A DNA stretch of 64,000 nucleotides from Linum tenue (Eukaryota; Streptophyta; Magnoliopsida; Malpighiales; Linaceae), in assembly GCA_946122785.1 (NCBI GenBank), contig CAMGYJ010000003.1:5394001-5458000 (forward strand). The letters are read 5' to 3'. Position numbers and translations under genes: made by a program. Of the stretch, positions 47,958 to 60,725 are shown in pieces. Under the pieces are notes generated by a model. The model had not been told where the DNA came from. It made no database searches and saw only the letters and a program-made list of their open reading frames with translations. Positions within the stretch are counted from its first letter, which is position 1. Each line of letters opens with the position of its first letter.

Positions 47958-49270
47958 TAATAGTCAATTGTATTTAATCTAATCTAAATTAAGTTTAGTA
48001 AATAGTAAAATGGTTTCGCAATTTGAGTGTATACCATACACATCTTAAGTTAACCCAAAAATAAAAGTGCAAACCATACACATCATAACACAAGCAAAAA
48101 CACAAAATATTAGAGGGCTCTCTGGCTCGGAAGTTCTTCAGCGATCAAGTTAGTTTCGAAATTTTTTAGAGAGAGAAGTATTTTGCTAGCAAGAGAGAGA
48201 AAAACCAACCATCTTAAATGTGATATTACATTTCCATTATCTTTAGTAAGAATGGCATCCAAAAAACTCATGTAGATCCATCGATCGCAATCGTCCCCCA
48301 TTAAACGCTTACTAATTCCCTACTAGGGGGTGACATTCGACAAAGAGGGAGTGAGATGCGCAAAATGGTAGCAACATGGACACAAGTTACAACTTGACTT
48401 GCAAAAGTCACGGTCTAGGCCTTGACTTATGACATAGAGGGTGACTTGGGATGTTCCAATTCCCAAAATGACGCGATTCTTTTTTTCAATGTCACGACCT
48501 TGTTCCCCATGAGGTGTCCCGACACTAAACATGAGTGATACATTGACATCATTTCATGTTCTTAACACACCTGACCTTATTTGTCATTGTCCAATATTGA
48601 CCCGATCACACGAGCCCAAATCGATATATCCTCTTCGATTTTGGAAGAGTGGTGCGAATACTTCCGTGTTGGACCTCCTGTCACAATCTTTAGGTTGTGT
48701 GAGACTATGAGATGGGTTCTCCTTATCTTGAGCACAAGAACTACCCAAATGTTGATTGAACTCGTTGAACCGAGTTCCGTTTTGCTAAGATGCTATCTCT
48801 CAAGGGTGAAAAGAATGATGCTCTACTGATTCATTCATCCAATGACGAGGCATGAAATGTTATCATTACAAGCCAAAACAGAGTTTTAAACAGCTAAGTA
48901 CATAAACCAAGCAAAAGCCACCCGCCATAACCAAAGCTCTTAGCCGGCGCCCCAATTAGGGGAGAGCCCAATCAATGAGAGTCTCCAATCTCCATAGCAA
49001 TGTTATCACCCAACAAGAATTGTGAGAAGATGGAGTGAACTTGACGAGGCAATTGTAGGTTGGGTGACGACAATTCGAACCGAGTCAAATCGAATGAACT
49101 AAACGTGTTTTTGATTCAGTTATAGTCTTCAATTTTCCTTCAATTTTGGTTCGGTATTATCTCCATTCTCTCCAATTCTAAATCGAATCCACCCCGAATC
49201 TTTTGGACTTTCCTGAAGTGTTGGGCAATGGAAGCCAATTGAAAGGAAGCACATGTGGATACGGCTCGTT
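47958..49270. other. Intergenic stretch without recognised genes
   Basis: Low-coding AT-rich DNA; short open frames (for example 48581-48829) have no recognisable domain. Confidence 0.5.
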
Positions 49271-49274
49271 AAGT

Positions 49275-49345
49275 GTCTCCGGCCCAGTAAATTCGGTGCA
49301 AATGGAGGCCCAATCGGACAGTACTGCAAAACCCGGGCCCAGAAA
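49275..49345 (+). promoter_or_regulatory. Cluster of GGCCCA (site II-like) motifs upstream of STRAP
   Basis: GGCCCAGT (49281), GGCCCAAT (49306) and GGGCCCAG (49335) lie about 560-610 bases ahead of the start codon. In plants TGGGCC/GGCCCA motifs (TCP-binding site II) mark promoters of growth-related housekeeping genes. Function here is inferred from sequence only. Confidence 0.5.
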
Positions 49346-49892
49346 AGGCGGCAACCGGAAAGTCAGCCGGAGCAATGGGGGCAGGCTATAAATTAGCAGA
49401 TCCGTCGCCATGGGAACTCTGCGCCTAGCCCCTGGAGGAGTCACTGCTCTCTGGCCGAGGAACCAATTTTCTTCTCCCCCCACAACAAAAAGAAAATTCA
49501 AAAATACAAAAAATATTTACGGCAGAGCTCTCTCGTAGATTCATTTCCTTAGAGCTATAGCTAGGGTTAGGAGGTGCCGATTCAAAAAGGATCACCGGGG
49601 GACGTATTTCCCACCTGTGCCAAATTTACTTCTTCTTCTTCTTCCACTGCTACTTCTACCCTTCTTTTTTCAATTTCAAATCGCTGTACAAACAGAAAGA
49701 CGACTTCTTGGTTTCCTCTAATCTTCGTTGCTCGGCTGATCGGTACAGTTTCCCCAATTTTGTTGGGATTTGGATAAATTTGTGGATATTTTTTAGGGTT
49801 GAAGAATTTGCCGGATTTCTGGAGAGAAAGGGATCGTTTAGGGATAAAAAAGGAGGAATTTTTGTTAGGCATTTTGCTAGTTTCTTTTCGTT

Positions 49893-52253
49893 ATGGATAA
49901 GAAGAAGGTTGCCGTTCCTTTGGTCTGCCATGGCCATTCCCGGCCGGTGGTGGATCTGTTCTACAGCCCGACTACTCCAGATGGTTTCTTCCTGATCAGT
50001 GCCAGCAAGGGTAATGATCATCTTCCCTTTAGCTTTGCGCTAAATTCCGAATTGGGTTTTTATTCACGGTGTTGAATTTTTTTGCTGGCAAGACTGTTAT
50101 TGCAGGAATGTGGGGCAAAATTCTTGTTGTTATGTGTCCACTGTTGGTCACTGAGGGTTGTGTGTCCATTGTTTTTGGAAGTGATTAGCTAGTATAGATG
50201 ATTGTAACTAAGTTGATTCAATGAAGGGTTGCAGCAAATACTTGCATATGGGACCTTATGGATGATTGTAATTAAGTTGAATCAGTGAAGGGCTGCAGCA
50301 ACTATTTGCTAAGGAGCAAGTTTGATTATTCAAATGCTTGTGCTGTTGGTAATGGGATTGATTGGTTTCCATTTTCTAATCATAAGGATCTTGTTCTTTG
50401 TCTCTTCAGATTCTAGTCCCATGCTTAGAAATGGAGAAACTGGAGATTGGATTGGAACGTTTGAAGGGCACAAGGGTGCAGTGTGGAGCTCCTGCTTGGA
50501 TACTAATGCTTTACGTGCTGCATCTGCTTCTGCTGATTTTACTGCGTGAGTAACATGTTTTTCGTTGATGTATTTATGTTTCTGGTTTCTTCACTCTTTC
50601 TTCTTCTGTTTTCTCTTCCCCCCTTGGGTGATCCCAAAATTTGTTCTCCTGCATTGGCTTGTTTACATGGCAGCACAATACAGTTAGCCCCCTTCTAACA
50701 TTTTCGCATGAGTTTTATATGAATGTGATGTCTTTTGTGGCTAATTATGAAATAGGGTCTCAGTTTTTATGGCGATATATGTAGTTGTCTTAATTTTTGT
50801 TCACTTTAACTTATCTTATGATGAACAACCTTGCTTCTATGTGTGATGTTACTTGTGATATATGACTTTTGGATTTGGCGGAGTTGAGACTAACTAGTTT
50901 TAGACTACTGTTCAATATGCAGGAAAGTATGGGATGCTTTAACGGGGGATGAACTGCATTCCTTTGAACACAAGCACATAGTTAGAGCTTGTGCATTTTC
51001 AGAGGTACATATGCACTTCCGTCTTTCTCCAGATTTTTATTGATGAAAAATCTTGTTTACAATGTATGTTTGATGACATTGTCCACAAAAAATTAGCTTA
51101 ACTACACAGATGCACAAATAGCTGGCATCATTGTCCTTTCTCAGTGATCTGCATCTATTTCTGGTTACATCTCATCTTGAGCTTCCAATTTCGCCTCCAG
51201 GACACTCATCTTCTACTTACTGGTGGACTAGAGAAAATCTTGCGCATTTATGATCTGAATCGCCCAGATGCACCTCCAAGAGAAGTTGATAAATCCCCTG
51301 GTTCGGTTAGAACTCTTGCTTGGCTGCATAGTGATCAGACCATTCTGGGTTCGTGCACTGATATGGGTGGTGTAAGGTGTGCTTCTTATTCTTCTTAAGT
51401 TAACCCAGAACATTGCATCAACTAATTCCTTCTTGGACAAGACATATCTTTGTTTGTCCATTGTGACTAATATCTACCTTGTTCGTGACAGATTGTGGGA
51501 CGTAAGAAGTGGTAAGATAGTGCAAACCCTTGAAACCAAGTCATCAGTGACAAGTGCAGAAGTCAGTCAGGATGGTCGCTATATCACAACTGCTGATGGT
51601 TCAACCGTTAAGTTCTGGGATGCGAATCAGTAAGTTCTCTCCGACAGTCACTCAGCCTGAGCCAACACCTTTCTGATCGCTCACAGCTTCTTTCGTTTTG
51701 TGTACTTTGTCGTAGTTTTGGGCTTGTGAAAAGCTACAACATGTCATGCACTGTGGAATCGGCTTCCTTGGAACCAAAGTACGGGAATAAGTTCATTGCC
51801 GGGGGAGAAGACATGTGGGTTCACGTATTTGACTTTCACACAGGGCAGGAAATAGGTACATTCTCCATTTCTCTGGATCTACTAGTAATCGGAAGTGTGT
51901 GTCAAATATTTGATTATGGCAGCACTCTTATTCTGCATTTTCCAAAACGTTGATGTGTAGCTTGCAACAAGGGCCACCATGGTCCAGTCCACTGCGTGCG
52001 GTTTTCACCAGGAGGGGAATCATATGCGTCGGGGTCAGAAGACGGGACCATCAGGATATGGCAGACGGGCCCACTAACGAATGACGAGAGCGAAGGCGGG
52101 GCGGCGGCTACAGCGGCAGCAGCCAATGGAACCGTGGCGGGGAAGGTGAATGTGGGTGCTGCAGAAGAAGTTTCTAGGAAGATAGAGGGGTTTCACATTA
52201 GTGGTGACGAGGGGAAGACTAAAGAGAAGGATGAGGCAGCAGGGAAAGAGTGA
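49893..52253 (+). CDS. STRAP: STRAP-like WD40 repeat protein
   Basis: Seven exons: 49893-50010, 50410-50545, 50923-51004, 51201-51376, 51492-51629, 51716-51855 and 51961-52253. They join in frame to 1083 bases, 360 residues. Homologues of serine-threonine kinase receptor-associated protein (unrip) form a WD40 propeller; animal members work with the SMN complex and in TGF-beta signalling, while the plant role is less defined. Repeats visible: [22 protein letters not shown]...[17 protein letters not shown]...[15 protein letters not shown]...[17 protein letters not shown]...VKFWDA, then MWVHVFDF, then [16 protein letters not shown]...IRIW. An Ala-rich and Lys/Glu-rich tail of about 50 residues follows the last repeat. 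It lies in tandem 885 bases ahead of H2A.Z. Confidence 0.95.
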
Positions 52254-53137
52254 TGTAACTCGACTCACATACACCATCGGCCCGAGTTAGGCCAGACCCA
52301 CTTGTTCTTCTTTGTTATCTTTTCCTTCTGCGCCCCTCTATTTTCTTGATCTCTCATTTTGTATCGTTTCTTTTTCTTCTCTGCCTTATGGAAATGGTGC
52401 TGAACTGAAACAAGGTTTGATGTTTGGGCTTTGGTCAGTCATCATGATATTTGGGAGGGTTAAAACTTGAAAGAAGACACTGACATTTTTGTACAAGCTT
52501 CTTCTATCTTTAGCAACACAACGCCTTGATATATGTAAAACAGCCGCGGGGGAATGGGGAAGCTCAAAAGGCTGTTTGCAATATGGTTTCACGATGTGAA
52601 TTCACCTTCATGTTTTGGTTCCACAAAATGTCGAAGCTTCATCTATGCATCATCTATGATCTAACTTCAATACTTCATCAATGTCGAAGCTTTTACTCGC
52701 TGTTTCGGATTAACTTACAAGATCGTACCATGATCATACTTCAATCCAATCGGTTCTGTAGTGGAAGTATTTCTCTTTGTGGAAGAAATGAAAGAAAGAC
52801 AGAAGTGGCAGAGGGAGAGCGACCCAAAGTAGATAATATGAATGAAAAGACAGGGCTAATTCAGTCATTGTAGAACTTCTGAGGCGCTTTTCTCTTTATA
52901 TTTTTCTTCCTCCCTCCGCCTTCCCGACTCCTTGGCCATCGCGAATCCTCAATCCATCTCCATTTGAAAGAGAGAGACTGTGAGAGACTCTGTACGGTGC
53001 TGAATAGACTTTCACTGACACAACGCTCCATCCTTTCATTGCATCTGGGCTCTCTTAATTTCGATTCTTGCTTCCGTCCCTTCTGCCTTAATCCGAAGAA
53101 GAAAGGAAGAAGAAAGTTTCGTTGGCGGGAAAAGAAG
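52254..53137. other. STRAP 3' region and H2A.Z promoter/leader
   Basis: Contains the STRAP 3' untranslated region and, toward 53000, a pyrimidine-rich leader for the H2A.Z gene. No other gene recognised. Confidence 0.5.
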
Positions 53138-55159
53138 ATGTCGGGGAAAGGAGCAAAGGGTTTGATTATGGGAAAGGGAGCTGCTGCTGCTGCGGCAGCT
53201 AACAAGGACAAGGATAAAGAGAAGAAGAAACCCACTTCTCGTTCTTCTCGTGCTGGTCTCCAGGTTTCGTCCCCTACCCTCTTCTCTTGTAGATCTTCCC
53301 CCCTCTCTGTTTGCTCGTTCCAGCTTTTCCTCTGTATCTTGCTCTCTTCTGAGATTTGCGTCATCTGGGTTTGAATTAGGTTGCCTCTTTTTCGCCGCTC
53401 ACTTCGTTTACTTGTCTTTTCTCTGGTTCTGCGGACTATTTTTTGGTATCTAGGGCGTTGTTTACGGTAGAAGATTGTGGTTGAATCTTGCTTTGATTCG
53501 AAGTCAAATAGCAGAGTCTGTTGGACATAGGCTTCTCTAGTTCGTTTGCTTATCTTTTATTGTAAAAGAGCCCAAGTTGGAGTGCCGTTTTCTCGACCTC
53601 TTTGTTGTCTGAATCCTTCCAAGTTCTTTGAAGACAGAGATGCAGTGCCCTTTGATTTGCGCGGAGTCTTTTAGTACACTGTAATTGTTTGGCCCTGCAA
53701 GATGTTGTGGTTTGTGGTGGGTTGGTAGTAAAAAATGCGTAGTTCTTGTTTGCTGTATCAAGGATCATTTGGAGTGGTACCAGCTTGACAGCTTTTGGTT
53801 GCCATTTGGTGCTTTTGCTGATAGTGGTACAAGTTCTTGAAAACCTTTTCCCCATCCAGCTGAGTTAGATTCATTTCCCTTAGTTTAGAGAAGAATTGGT
53901 TCTGAGTGCTGATGCTGTGACCAAGCTCCTTGCATTCAATGTTCGTTGCAGATGCTAGAAAGTTGGGTCCTGCTCCTGCTATTGCCAGTATAATGATATG
54001 AGGCATATAAATCGAGTCATGTGACCTCTTACAATATCACATACTAAGTTGCCCTGAATGATCTTTTCTGTCCGGTTAATTGAGTCTACTGAACTAGTAT
54101 GGTGTTATATATCTGGCAAGCCTAAAGAATGAGATCAGTTTGAAAATTAGCTGAAAATAATGTAATACGATCAGTCGATCACAGTTATAAACGTTCGCTA
54201 TGTTGGGGATGTCACAAGCAGAAACCTTGATATTTGGATTGGATGAATCTAAATCGCTAGGAGTATTTTATGTGAGTTTGAATGATAGTTTGACATATTA
54301 TCTTTTATTTTTTTTCCCTCTCTCGCCTGAACAAGGAAAATAGTTGATCAGCATGTTAGTTTGATGTATAAAATTTTGTAAGTTGCAGAGTCGGTTGAAA
54401 AGTCTTTCTAGTGGCTTTGCTCATTGGTCGGGTATGTGGAATGTGAACTGCACTGCGATGTTCTTATGCAAGTGTTTAGATTCTTTCACATTATTGTAGG
54501 TGTTGCTCATATCCTCGAGATTTTGACGTGACTTTCTCCCCCAAATGTCCTTGATATTTGAATTTCTTGTTCAAGGGGTGCACTGAGAAAGTGAGAACTA
54601 GCCATGTCCTGTGATCTTGTTTAGATTGAATTGTTTAAAGTAACCCAAGGCAGTTTTCAGGCGCTTGTTCTGTTACATCATAGTTTTGTGACTCATTTTG
54701 TGTTATAGGGCCTTCATTTTTCATTTGCCAGTGCATGTTTTACAAGATAGTTTTGTTGTCTGTTACGTAAGCCTGTGTTTATTGCTCATTAGAGCCCGAC
54801 TGAAAGTTGAGAGATTGAGGTTGAATGGTTCTCAATTTTCTCTTTGTTGGATAACTTTGCAGTTTCCAGTGGGCCGTATCCATCGCCTCCTGAAACTACG
54901 AACAACAGCTCATGGGAGGGTAGGAGCTACAGCTGCTGTCTATTCCGCCGCTATTCTCGAGTATCTGACTGCAGAAGTACTGGAATTGGCTGGGAACGCA
55001 AGCAAAGATCTGAAGGTGAAACGTATAACTCCAAGGCACTTGCAGCTAGCTATCCGTGGTGATGAAGAGCTTGATACCCTAATCAAGGGTACCATTGCTG
55101 GCGGTGGAGTCATTCCTCACATCCACAAGTCCCTCATCAACAAATCATCCAAAGAATAG
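53138..55159 (+). CDS. H2A.Z: Histone variant H2A.Z
   Basis: Two exons, 53138-53263 and 54863-55159, joining in phase 0 to 140 residues; the intron is 1599 bases (GT...AG), most of the gene. H2A.Z replaces H2A in nucleosomes near transcription start sites and is deposited by the SWR1 complex. Exon 1 encodes the Ala/Lys-rich N-tail ([14 protein letters not shown], then [20 protein letters not shown]). Exon 2 gives [40 protein letters not shown] and the H2A.Z-specific docking end [20 protein letters not shown] with HIHKSLI. It lacks the SPKK tail of plant canonical H2A. The N-tail is slightly longer than usual through an Ala run (about residues 15-21). It is convergent with the KCS gene, whose stop is 793 bases away. 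Confidence 0.96.
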
Positions 55160-55952
55160 AGAGCGTTTGTAGAAGCAGCATGCGTGCAAACACACCTGAG
55201 ATTGTTCTTCTGATGTTTAGAGATTTACCTCTTAGACTGTTAATTTGTCCCCCCAGCGAGTTTGGAAATCCGTTGCCATGGAAAATGTCAGACTTGTGGA
55301 TCTTGTTAGGTTGTTTTGGTTGTTGCAGGATGGTTATGACTTTTAAGCAGATTCGATATGGCCATATTTTGTGCTTAGTGAGATCTTAATGATTTAAGTT
55401 CTCTTAGAGGATTCGACTGTTGCTGCTAAATTATCTTTGGAATGTAATGAAAATGAATATGTTGTCTAATCTAATATAATCTAATCACAATGGGATGTTT
55501 AGACTACCTTGTTTAGGTGCTTTTTTTGTTGGCATTTACATGGCTGCTTGCAATTGACGTTCCCAAGTTTGGTGGAATCAAATCTGCCATTCAAACGATC
55601 ATAAGAGAGCTCTCTGGAGGTGCATCGCCCTGGGTATATCCTGGGCTCTTGAACGACGCTGAAGTTCACCAGAACAACATTTTGAGTGAACAGAGATTAA
55701 CACTGATTCAAGCAGAAATCGAAGTAGAAGCCAAGTGGGAATCCCAACAAATGAAACCAAGTTACAGATCCTCAAAAAAGACCAACATGCCAATCAAGAC
55801 TCTAGACTCAGCTACTCCCATATAGTTAGCCAGCCTTAAGCCTTAATGTACCAAAAGAATAATGCCCCTTAAAATCAATACACTCAGTCAACTCGAATTC
55901 GTCCCTCCCATCCAAGAATGTTAAAATCACACTAAACTGGATCTTGCATCAC
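55160..55952. other. Intergenic region between convergent H2A.Z and KCS genes
   Basis: Holds both 3' untranslated regions. An open frame at 55517-55825 (plus) has no recognised domain or initiation context; I leave it unassigned. Confidence 0.55.
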
Positions 55953-57491
55953 CTAACCAATCGTTGCCACCCTAGGAACATCGACCGGGAAGTTATCGAT
56001 CTCAGCCATCCATGGATTCTTCTCCTTTGCAGGGTTAATAGTCCTCAAAGCCTTCCACACAGCACTGTTGCACTTGAACCCTGAACCAAACGCGATCTGC
56101 CACGTCCTATCTCCTTTCCTAATCCTCCCTTTAGCTTCTGAATAAGCCAACTCATACCACAGCGAACTGCTCGAGGTATTACCAAAGCGGTACAGAGTCA
56201 TTCTAGATGGCTCCATGTGCCAGTCAGATAAGTGCAAGTTCTTCTCCAACTCGTCCAATACCGCTCTCCCGCCAGCGTGAATGCAGAAATGCTCAAATGC
56301 CAGCTTGAAATCAGGGATATACGGCTTGACCTTCATCTTCAAAAGTTTCTTCCCCACCAATGTACCAAAGAACAGAAGCTGTTCTGACATTGGAAGCACG
56401 AGAGGTCCCAAAGTAGTTATATTAGTCTTCAATGCATCCCCTGCAACTGCCATAAGATCTTTGGACAGAGTAACGCCGACTTTCCCATTAGCATCCTCTT
56501 CTTGAGTCACACAAGAGAAGCACTTATCATCAGAACCCTTATGAGTACGAACTGTATGAACGAGTTCATACTTGGACCTCCTTTTATCCGATCTCTTGTT
56601 GGAGAGCAAAATGGCAGCACCTCCCATTCTAAACAAGCAGTTTGAGACGAGCTTCGATCTATCATTCCCAAAGTACCAATTCAAGGTGATGTTCTCCATG
56701 CTGATTACTAGAGCATACGAATTAGGATGGACCTGGAGAAGATCTTGAGCAAGAGCTATGGAGATCAGACCAGCACTGCATCCCATGCCACCAAGATTGT
56801 AGCTCACAATATTACCGCGAAGCTTGTAATGGTTTATCACCATTGCAGACAGTGACGGTGTAGGGTTAAACAAGCTGCAATTCACAATCAGAATCCCAAT
56901 ATCTTTCGGATTAACAGATGTCTTAGCGAGAAGCTCATCGATAGCTCCATACATCACCGCCTCAGCTTCTCTCCTCGCCTCTTGCATGGACGGATTTGGA
57001 GGGACGGCCAATACAGCATCAGGGAGATAAGTGTTATCCCCTAAGCCAGATCGTTCTAGGATCTTCTTCTGGAACTCGAGGCTTTCTTCTGCGAAAGATC
57101 CGGCCAGACGAGATCGATCCATGAAGATCTTTTTGGTGCATTGGAGCGACTCATCGGGCTTGTAACACGAGAAGTTGACGAGGTAGACGGGTCGAGGGCG
57201 TGTCATGAAGTAGAGTGTGAAGAGGAAGACCATCAAGGTCGAGCAGACAATCACTGAGATGAGATTGTACTGGAGATGTTCCCATAACTCGTGGAGATCT
57301 TCGAAGGAGAAAGTTGAGAGCTGAGCTGCGAGAACGACCACTAGTGGGGAAAGGAAGAGGTACATGCCATGAGTGATGAGGTAGTGGTAACCGAGCTTCA
57401 CGTATTTCAGCTTCACGGATTTCTTGAAATCTGGGAGCTTTCGAGACGATGATGGCTGGATCAAGGGTTTGCTTGGTTGAGTCTCTGCCAT
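55953..57491 (-). CDS. KCS11: 3-ketoacyl-CoA synthase (KCS11/KCS4-like)
   Basis: A single coding exon of 512 residues counted from the second in-frame methionine (MAETQPSKP). An upstream in-frame ATG (57519-57521) lies ahead of a likely leader-intron acceptor, so I prefer 57491. KCS enzymes catalyse the condensing step of very-long-chain fatty acid elongation (malonyl-CoA plus acyl-CoA) in the endoplasmic reticulum, supplying wax, cutin/suberin, sphingolipid and seed-oil precursors. Two N-terminal membrane segments (about 38-58 and 76-96) are followed by [12 protein letters not shown], the FAE1/CUT1 domain. The catalytic triad is visible: Cys238 in [10 protein letters not shown], His405 in CIHAGGRA and Asn438 in [10 protein letters not shown]. 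The length and motif set match the Arabidopsis KCS11 group closely. No frame damage. Confidence 0.95.
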   Translation of the reverse strand: MAETQPSKPLIQPSSSRKLPDFKKSVKLKYVKLGYHYLITHGMYLFLSPLVVVLAAQLSTFSFEDLHELWEHLQYNLISVIVCSTLMVFLFTLYFMTRPRPVYLVNFSCYKPDESLQCTKKIFMDRSRLAGSFAEESLEFQKKILERSGLGDNTYLPDAVLAVPPNPSMQEARREAEAVMYGAIDELLAKTSVNPKDIGILIVNCSLFNPTPSLSAMVINHYKLRGNIVSYNLGGMGCSAGLISIALAQDLLQVHPNSYALVISMENITLNWYFGNDRSKLVSNCLFRMGGAAILLSNKRSDKRRSKYELVHTVRTHKGSDDKCFSCVTQEEDANGKVGVTLSKDLMAVAGDALKTNITTLGPLVLPMSEQLLFFGTLVGKKLLKMKVKPYIPDFKLAFEHFCIHAGGRAVLDELEKNLHLSDWHMEPSRMTLYRFGNTSSSSLWYELAYSEAKGRIRKGDRTWQIAFGSGFKCNSAVWKALRTINPAKEKNPWMAEIDNFPVDVPRVATIG

Positions 57492-57505
57492 CTTTTCCCC
57501 CACTG

Positions 57506-57768
57506 CAAACATTAAGAGCAACCCCTAAATCAATCGACAAATTCAGCTTCGACCTATTGATTCAACCAAATCCCTAAATCTGTCTATTGCATCGCAGATT
57601 CAAATCTAAAGCCAGATTCACGATGGAGTCCTGAATTTTCCCAAGAACAGATCGAAACCCAGAAACCAATTCTGTTCATACTACAAAGATTCGACAAACC
57701 CACTAAAAAATTGGACAAGAACTGTTGTCAAAGTAAAAAAAGAGATGAGATTGGAAAACTCCGCACCT
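57506..57768 (-). other. Probable 5' UTR intron of KCS
   Basis: On the minus strand CAAG|GTGCGGAG near 57768 could be a donor and GTTTGCAG|TGGGGG near 57506 an acceptor, removing a leader intron just ahead of the start codon. Only a transcript would confirm it. Confidence 0.45.
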
Positions 57769-57867
57769 TGACCAGCTTGGAAATGGAGCTCAGAGATCGC
57801 CCGATTCTCCTCCCAGGAGAAAGAGAGAGACCCACCAAGAGACGGATCCAAAATGGATGTGAGAAAT

Positions 57868-57884
57868 GACTATATATATAGATA
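57868..57884 (-). promoter_or_regulatory. Probable TATA box of KCS
   Basis: The minus strand reads CTATATATATAGTC about 100 bases upstream of the presumed leader intron. Confidence 0.5.
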
Positions 57885-57889
57885 GAAAG

Positions 57890-59346
57890 AGAGACAGAGC
57901 AAGCTGCTTCCGAACTTCAAAATTTTCGCGGCGGAGAAAAACAGAGTGTGAGGAAAACCCGAAAAAGGGTGAAGATAGAAAGATCGGGGGAAAAGGGTAA
58001 GGAGATAATAGGCGCCGTCAACGACTCTCAAGCCAATTTATAGGGCAGGGAGAAAGGAGATGGTGGCGGCGGCTGGCGGGGCGCGGTGGCGATGATTTAG
58101 AGGAGGAATAGAATATGGACAAGGGGTGTGGTGGTGGAAGAAGAATACGCGTTTTTTCTCTCTGTGGAGAGAGTGTTTAAATGCGGAGGGAGTGGGGGAA
58201 TTGTTGGGCGCCAACTGGATCCTGTTGTTTTCTTGTTTTCTTTGCTTGTTTTTATTCGGTTTGTCCGGTTGACTGGCCGCGGCGGCCGCCGGCGAGTTGG
58301 TGATCGGGCGATAGCTTTGGATAACCAAACCAGGGTGGAATTTTCTTGTTTTAACGTTTCCTGGAAGTGACTGATAACTCTAAACAAGAAACCCAATGTA
58401 GTTTTTTCATCTCTGTATTTTGGTTGGCAAAAACAACGAGGATGTATAGTTTCTTGTTGTAAAAGAAGCCGTATGAAACGATTCTGGGAAGAACTTCGAA
58501 GTACAGAGATCATGGTTGGGGTGGACATTTCCCTTGGATTTCGGATTCAGCAATTTAATCTACTTGATTGACATTGTTGAGTTGTCCTCGAGCAATATTG
58601 ATATTCGGCAAACCAATCTCCTTAACATCCGAGAATTAAATTATATAGTTTTGAGATTCATAAACTCAATCTTTTCATTAGTGTTTATCGGATGACAGTT
58701 CCTGAGCTTGATATTCAAATATTTAATCTACTTAACTGTTGAATTTGTTGAGTGAAGGTTATTTTGAGATGATTTGGGCATTGGAGAAGTACTTTATATT
58801 CGTAATTCAAGTGTGACACACTCAAGTCGAGCTAAAAAAATAGATCTAATTTGAGTATTTTTCATATTATACAACCAGTTCTTTTGCAAGAATAATATGA
58901 TTATTTTGAGTATTTTCAACTAAAATTATCAATAAACAATAAAGATAAGCTATCTTGTCGTCACATACATACTCATCTCAATAGCAAAATTAACATTATT
59001 GGAAATCACGAGAACACGAGATAATGAACCGCATTATCATTACCGTGGCCCTCCAAAGACCCATCATAAACTCTAATGATAGAGATAGTCTATCATAAAA
59101 TTACTTTCTCGATGAACATTTTAAATTGAATATCACAGCTAAAACATTTCAAGAACACCTAATCTCTTTCCATTTCAATTTTACACGAAAGGTGTCTTAT
59201 TCAAAGTGATGATATTATTAAGTCCACATTTGTCCACTTTGATCATCACATGGACAAAGGTGATGGGCCAGTTATTTGCAAGTCACATGGCAGGATCAGA
59301 TGCTTTCCTTTTTCTAATTAGATTAGGTAGCTCGTGGATAGGATGT
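57890..59346. other. KCS upstream region and intergenic DNA
   Basis: No gene recognised. The stretch near 58040-58370 is C/G-rich with long but compositionally biased open frames on both strands; 58560-59340 is AT-rich. Confidence 0.5.
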
Positions 59347-59995
59347 TGTTGGTGCCAAGTTCCTCTGGTCTCACCTTCTTCGATCTCAACCCCTTCAAAC
59401 CCAGTATAGGCGCCTGGAATCTGCAAGGACAAGCGCCTAAAGGGCTGGGAAATGCCCGTTAGCACTCCGACGCCCAAGTTAGAACTGAGTCTAGAGAGAG
59501 AAGTCTAAAATCGGGTTTTAGTGTGAGAAGCCAACCTGCGTAAATGCTGTCGACTGCCCCTATTTATACTCACCGAACCCGAGGTTGATCTTTGCCACGT
59601 CACCTTCCTCATTTAATGCTCTGCGCCCTCAGACAGCTAACTGCCCTGTCAGACTCCTGACATCTGACTGGTATTCCACAGCTCTGTCAGGCTCCTGACA
59701 TACGACAGGCGCCCGCAGGCCGTGGTCCACCAGCCAGCTGGTCACCACCTGGCTTTTGGTGCTCTGTGAGACAGCTAACCGTCCTGTCAGACTCCTGACA
59801 CCTGACAGGCGCCCGCAGGCCGTGGTCCACCAGCCGGTTGGCCGCCACCTGGCTCTTGGTATTTTACTCTTGAGGTCCCTTTTCTTGGGCCCGAGGGCCA
59901 TTAATGAGTATTGGCTCTTACCCTTTTGGGCTTTGTCCCTTAGCTCTCTCTTTGGGGAGCCCAATCTCCTAGCTCGCTGGGTAATACCCCCAACA
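59347..59995 (-). mobile_element. 3' LTR of a Tat/Ogre-like gypsy element
   Basis: 649 bases with perfect 6-base inverted ends (TGTTGG at 59347, CCAACA at 59990-59995); on the minus strand it starts TGTTGGGGGTATTACCC, directly after a polypurine tract. A TATA box GAGTATAAATAGG on the minus strand near 59570 fits the U3/R border. Inside, a unit of about 120 bases containing 'ctgtcagactcctgaca' and 'ggccgtggtccaccagcc' is repeated (about 59630-59860). The 5' LTR is beyond the right edge, so the target duplication cannot be tested. Confidence 0.75.
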
Positions 59996-60014
59996 ATTGC
60001 CCCCCCCAGTTAGG
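59996..60014 (-). other. Polypurine tract of Tat-like element
   Basis: The minus strand reads CCTAACTGGGGGGGGCAAT, adjoining the LTR start. Confidence 0.75.
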
Positions 60015-60725
60015 TGCTCGTGGCTTCGTCATCGAGCGCCTGACTGAACCTTTAGTTGTAGCCCAGCCTTCTGCTTAGTTGCAGGGCGCTTGTCACTCGG
60101 CGCCTGCATCGTGTTCTCACTTCTTTCTTGGTCCTACGAGGCGTGTTTGCCTCTCCTCCTCCGCGGTCAGGCGTCCCGCCTGCGGCTGTGTCCCTTATCG
60201 AATGCTCTTCCAGGTGTTTCTGTGCCCCTTGCCTGCCGAGGCAGCCTCTTTCCCAACGGGGCGCCTTTTTGACTAACCCTCCCTTTCGGGCGCTTCATGG
60301 TGTCGTTCTTGACGAGTGTCCTTATCCCTTGTGCCCCCCTCACCCACACTTTGCTTGTCGGGGAAATTTGGATAAAAGAAAATTCGAAATTCGAAATTCG
60401 AAATTCGAAATTTGGGAGTTGAGAAATTTCCCCGAAAAGGAAAGGGTGGGGGAAGCCCAAAGGTCCGCCTGTGATTTGGTGGCTCGCGAAAAGACCAAAA
60501 GGTGGGGGGAGCGGAAGGGTTTCCTTCGGCATGACTGACACGTGTCATGCGACGGGTGAGCCTTCGTTTTTCTTTAAATACCCCTCCCCCCTTGTGATGC
60601 TGTCACTTTCTTCTATTTGTCATCTCTCTAGAATCTTGCTCTGACTTCTCTCTAGCTTCCGCGCTGACCTCTGTCTTCTCTCTTATCTGTTTTTCGCGTC
60701 CAACACTTCACTCTCGTCCAAAAGA
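60015..60725. other. Element interior between polypurine tract and antisense ORF
   Basis: Non-coding on the element's strand. Near 60376-60415 a short direct repeat 'aattcgaa' occurs four to five times. From about 60560 the plus strand looks like a promoter and leader for the antisense gene ('tttaaatacccctcc', then a pyrimidine-rich leader). Confidence 0.55.

Noticed and set aside
55517..55825. Open frame of 102 codons between H2A.Z and KCS
   Set aside because: No recognised domain, located in the overlapping 3' regions of convergent genes, no supporting context.
58038..58528. Long frames on both strands upstream of KCS
   Set aside because: Compositional bias in a C/G-rich promoter-proximal region; no recognisable protein features.
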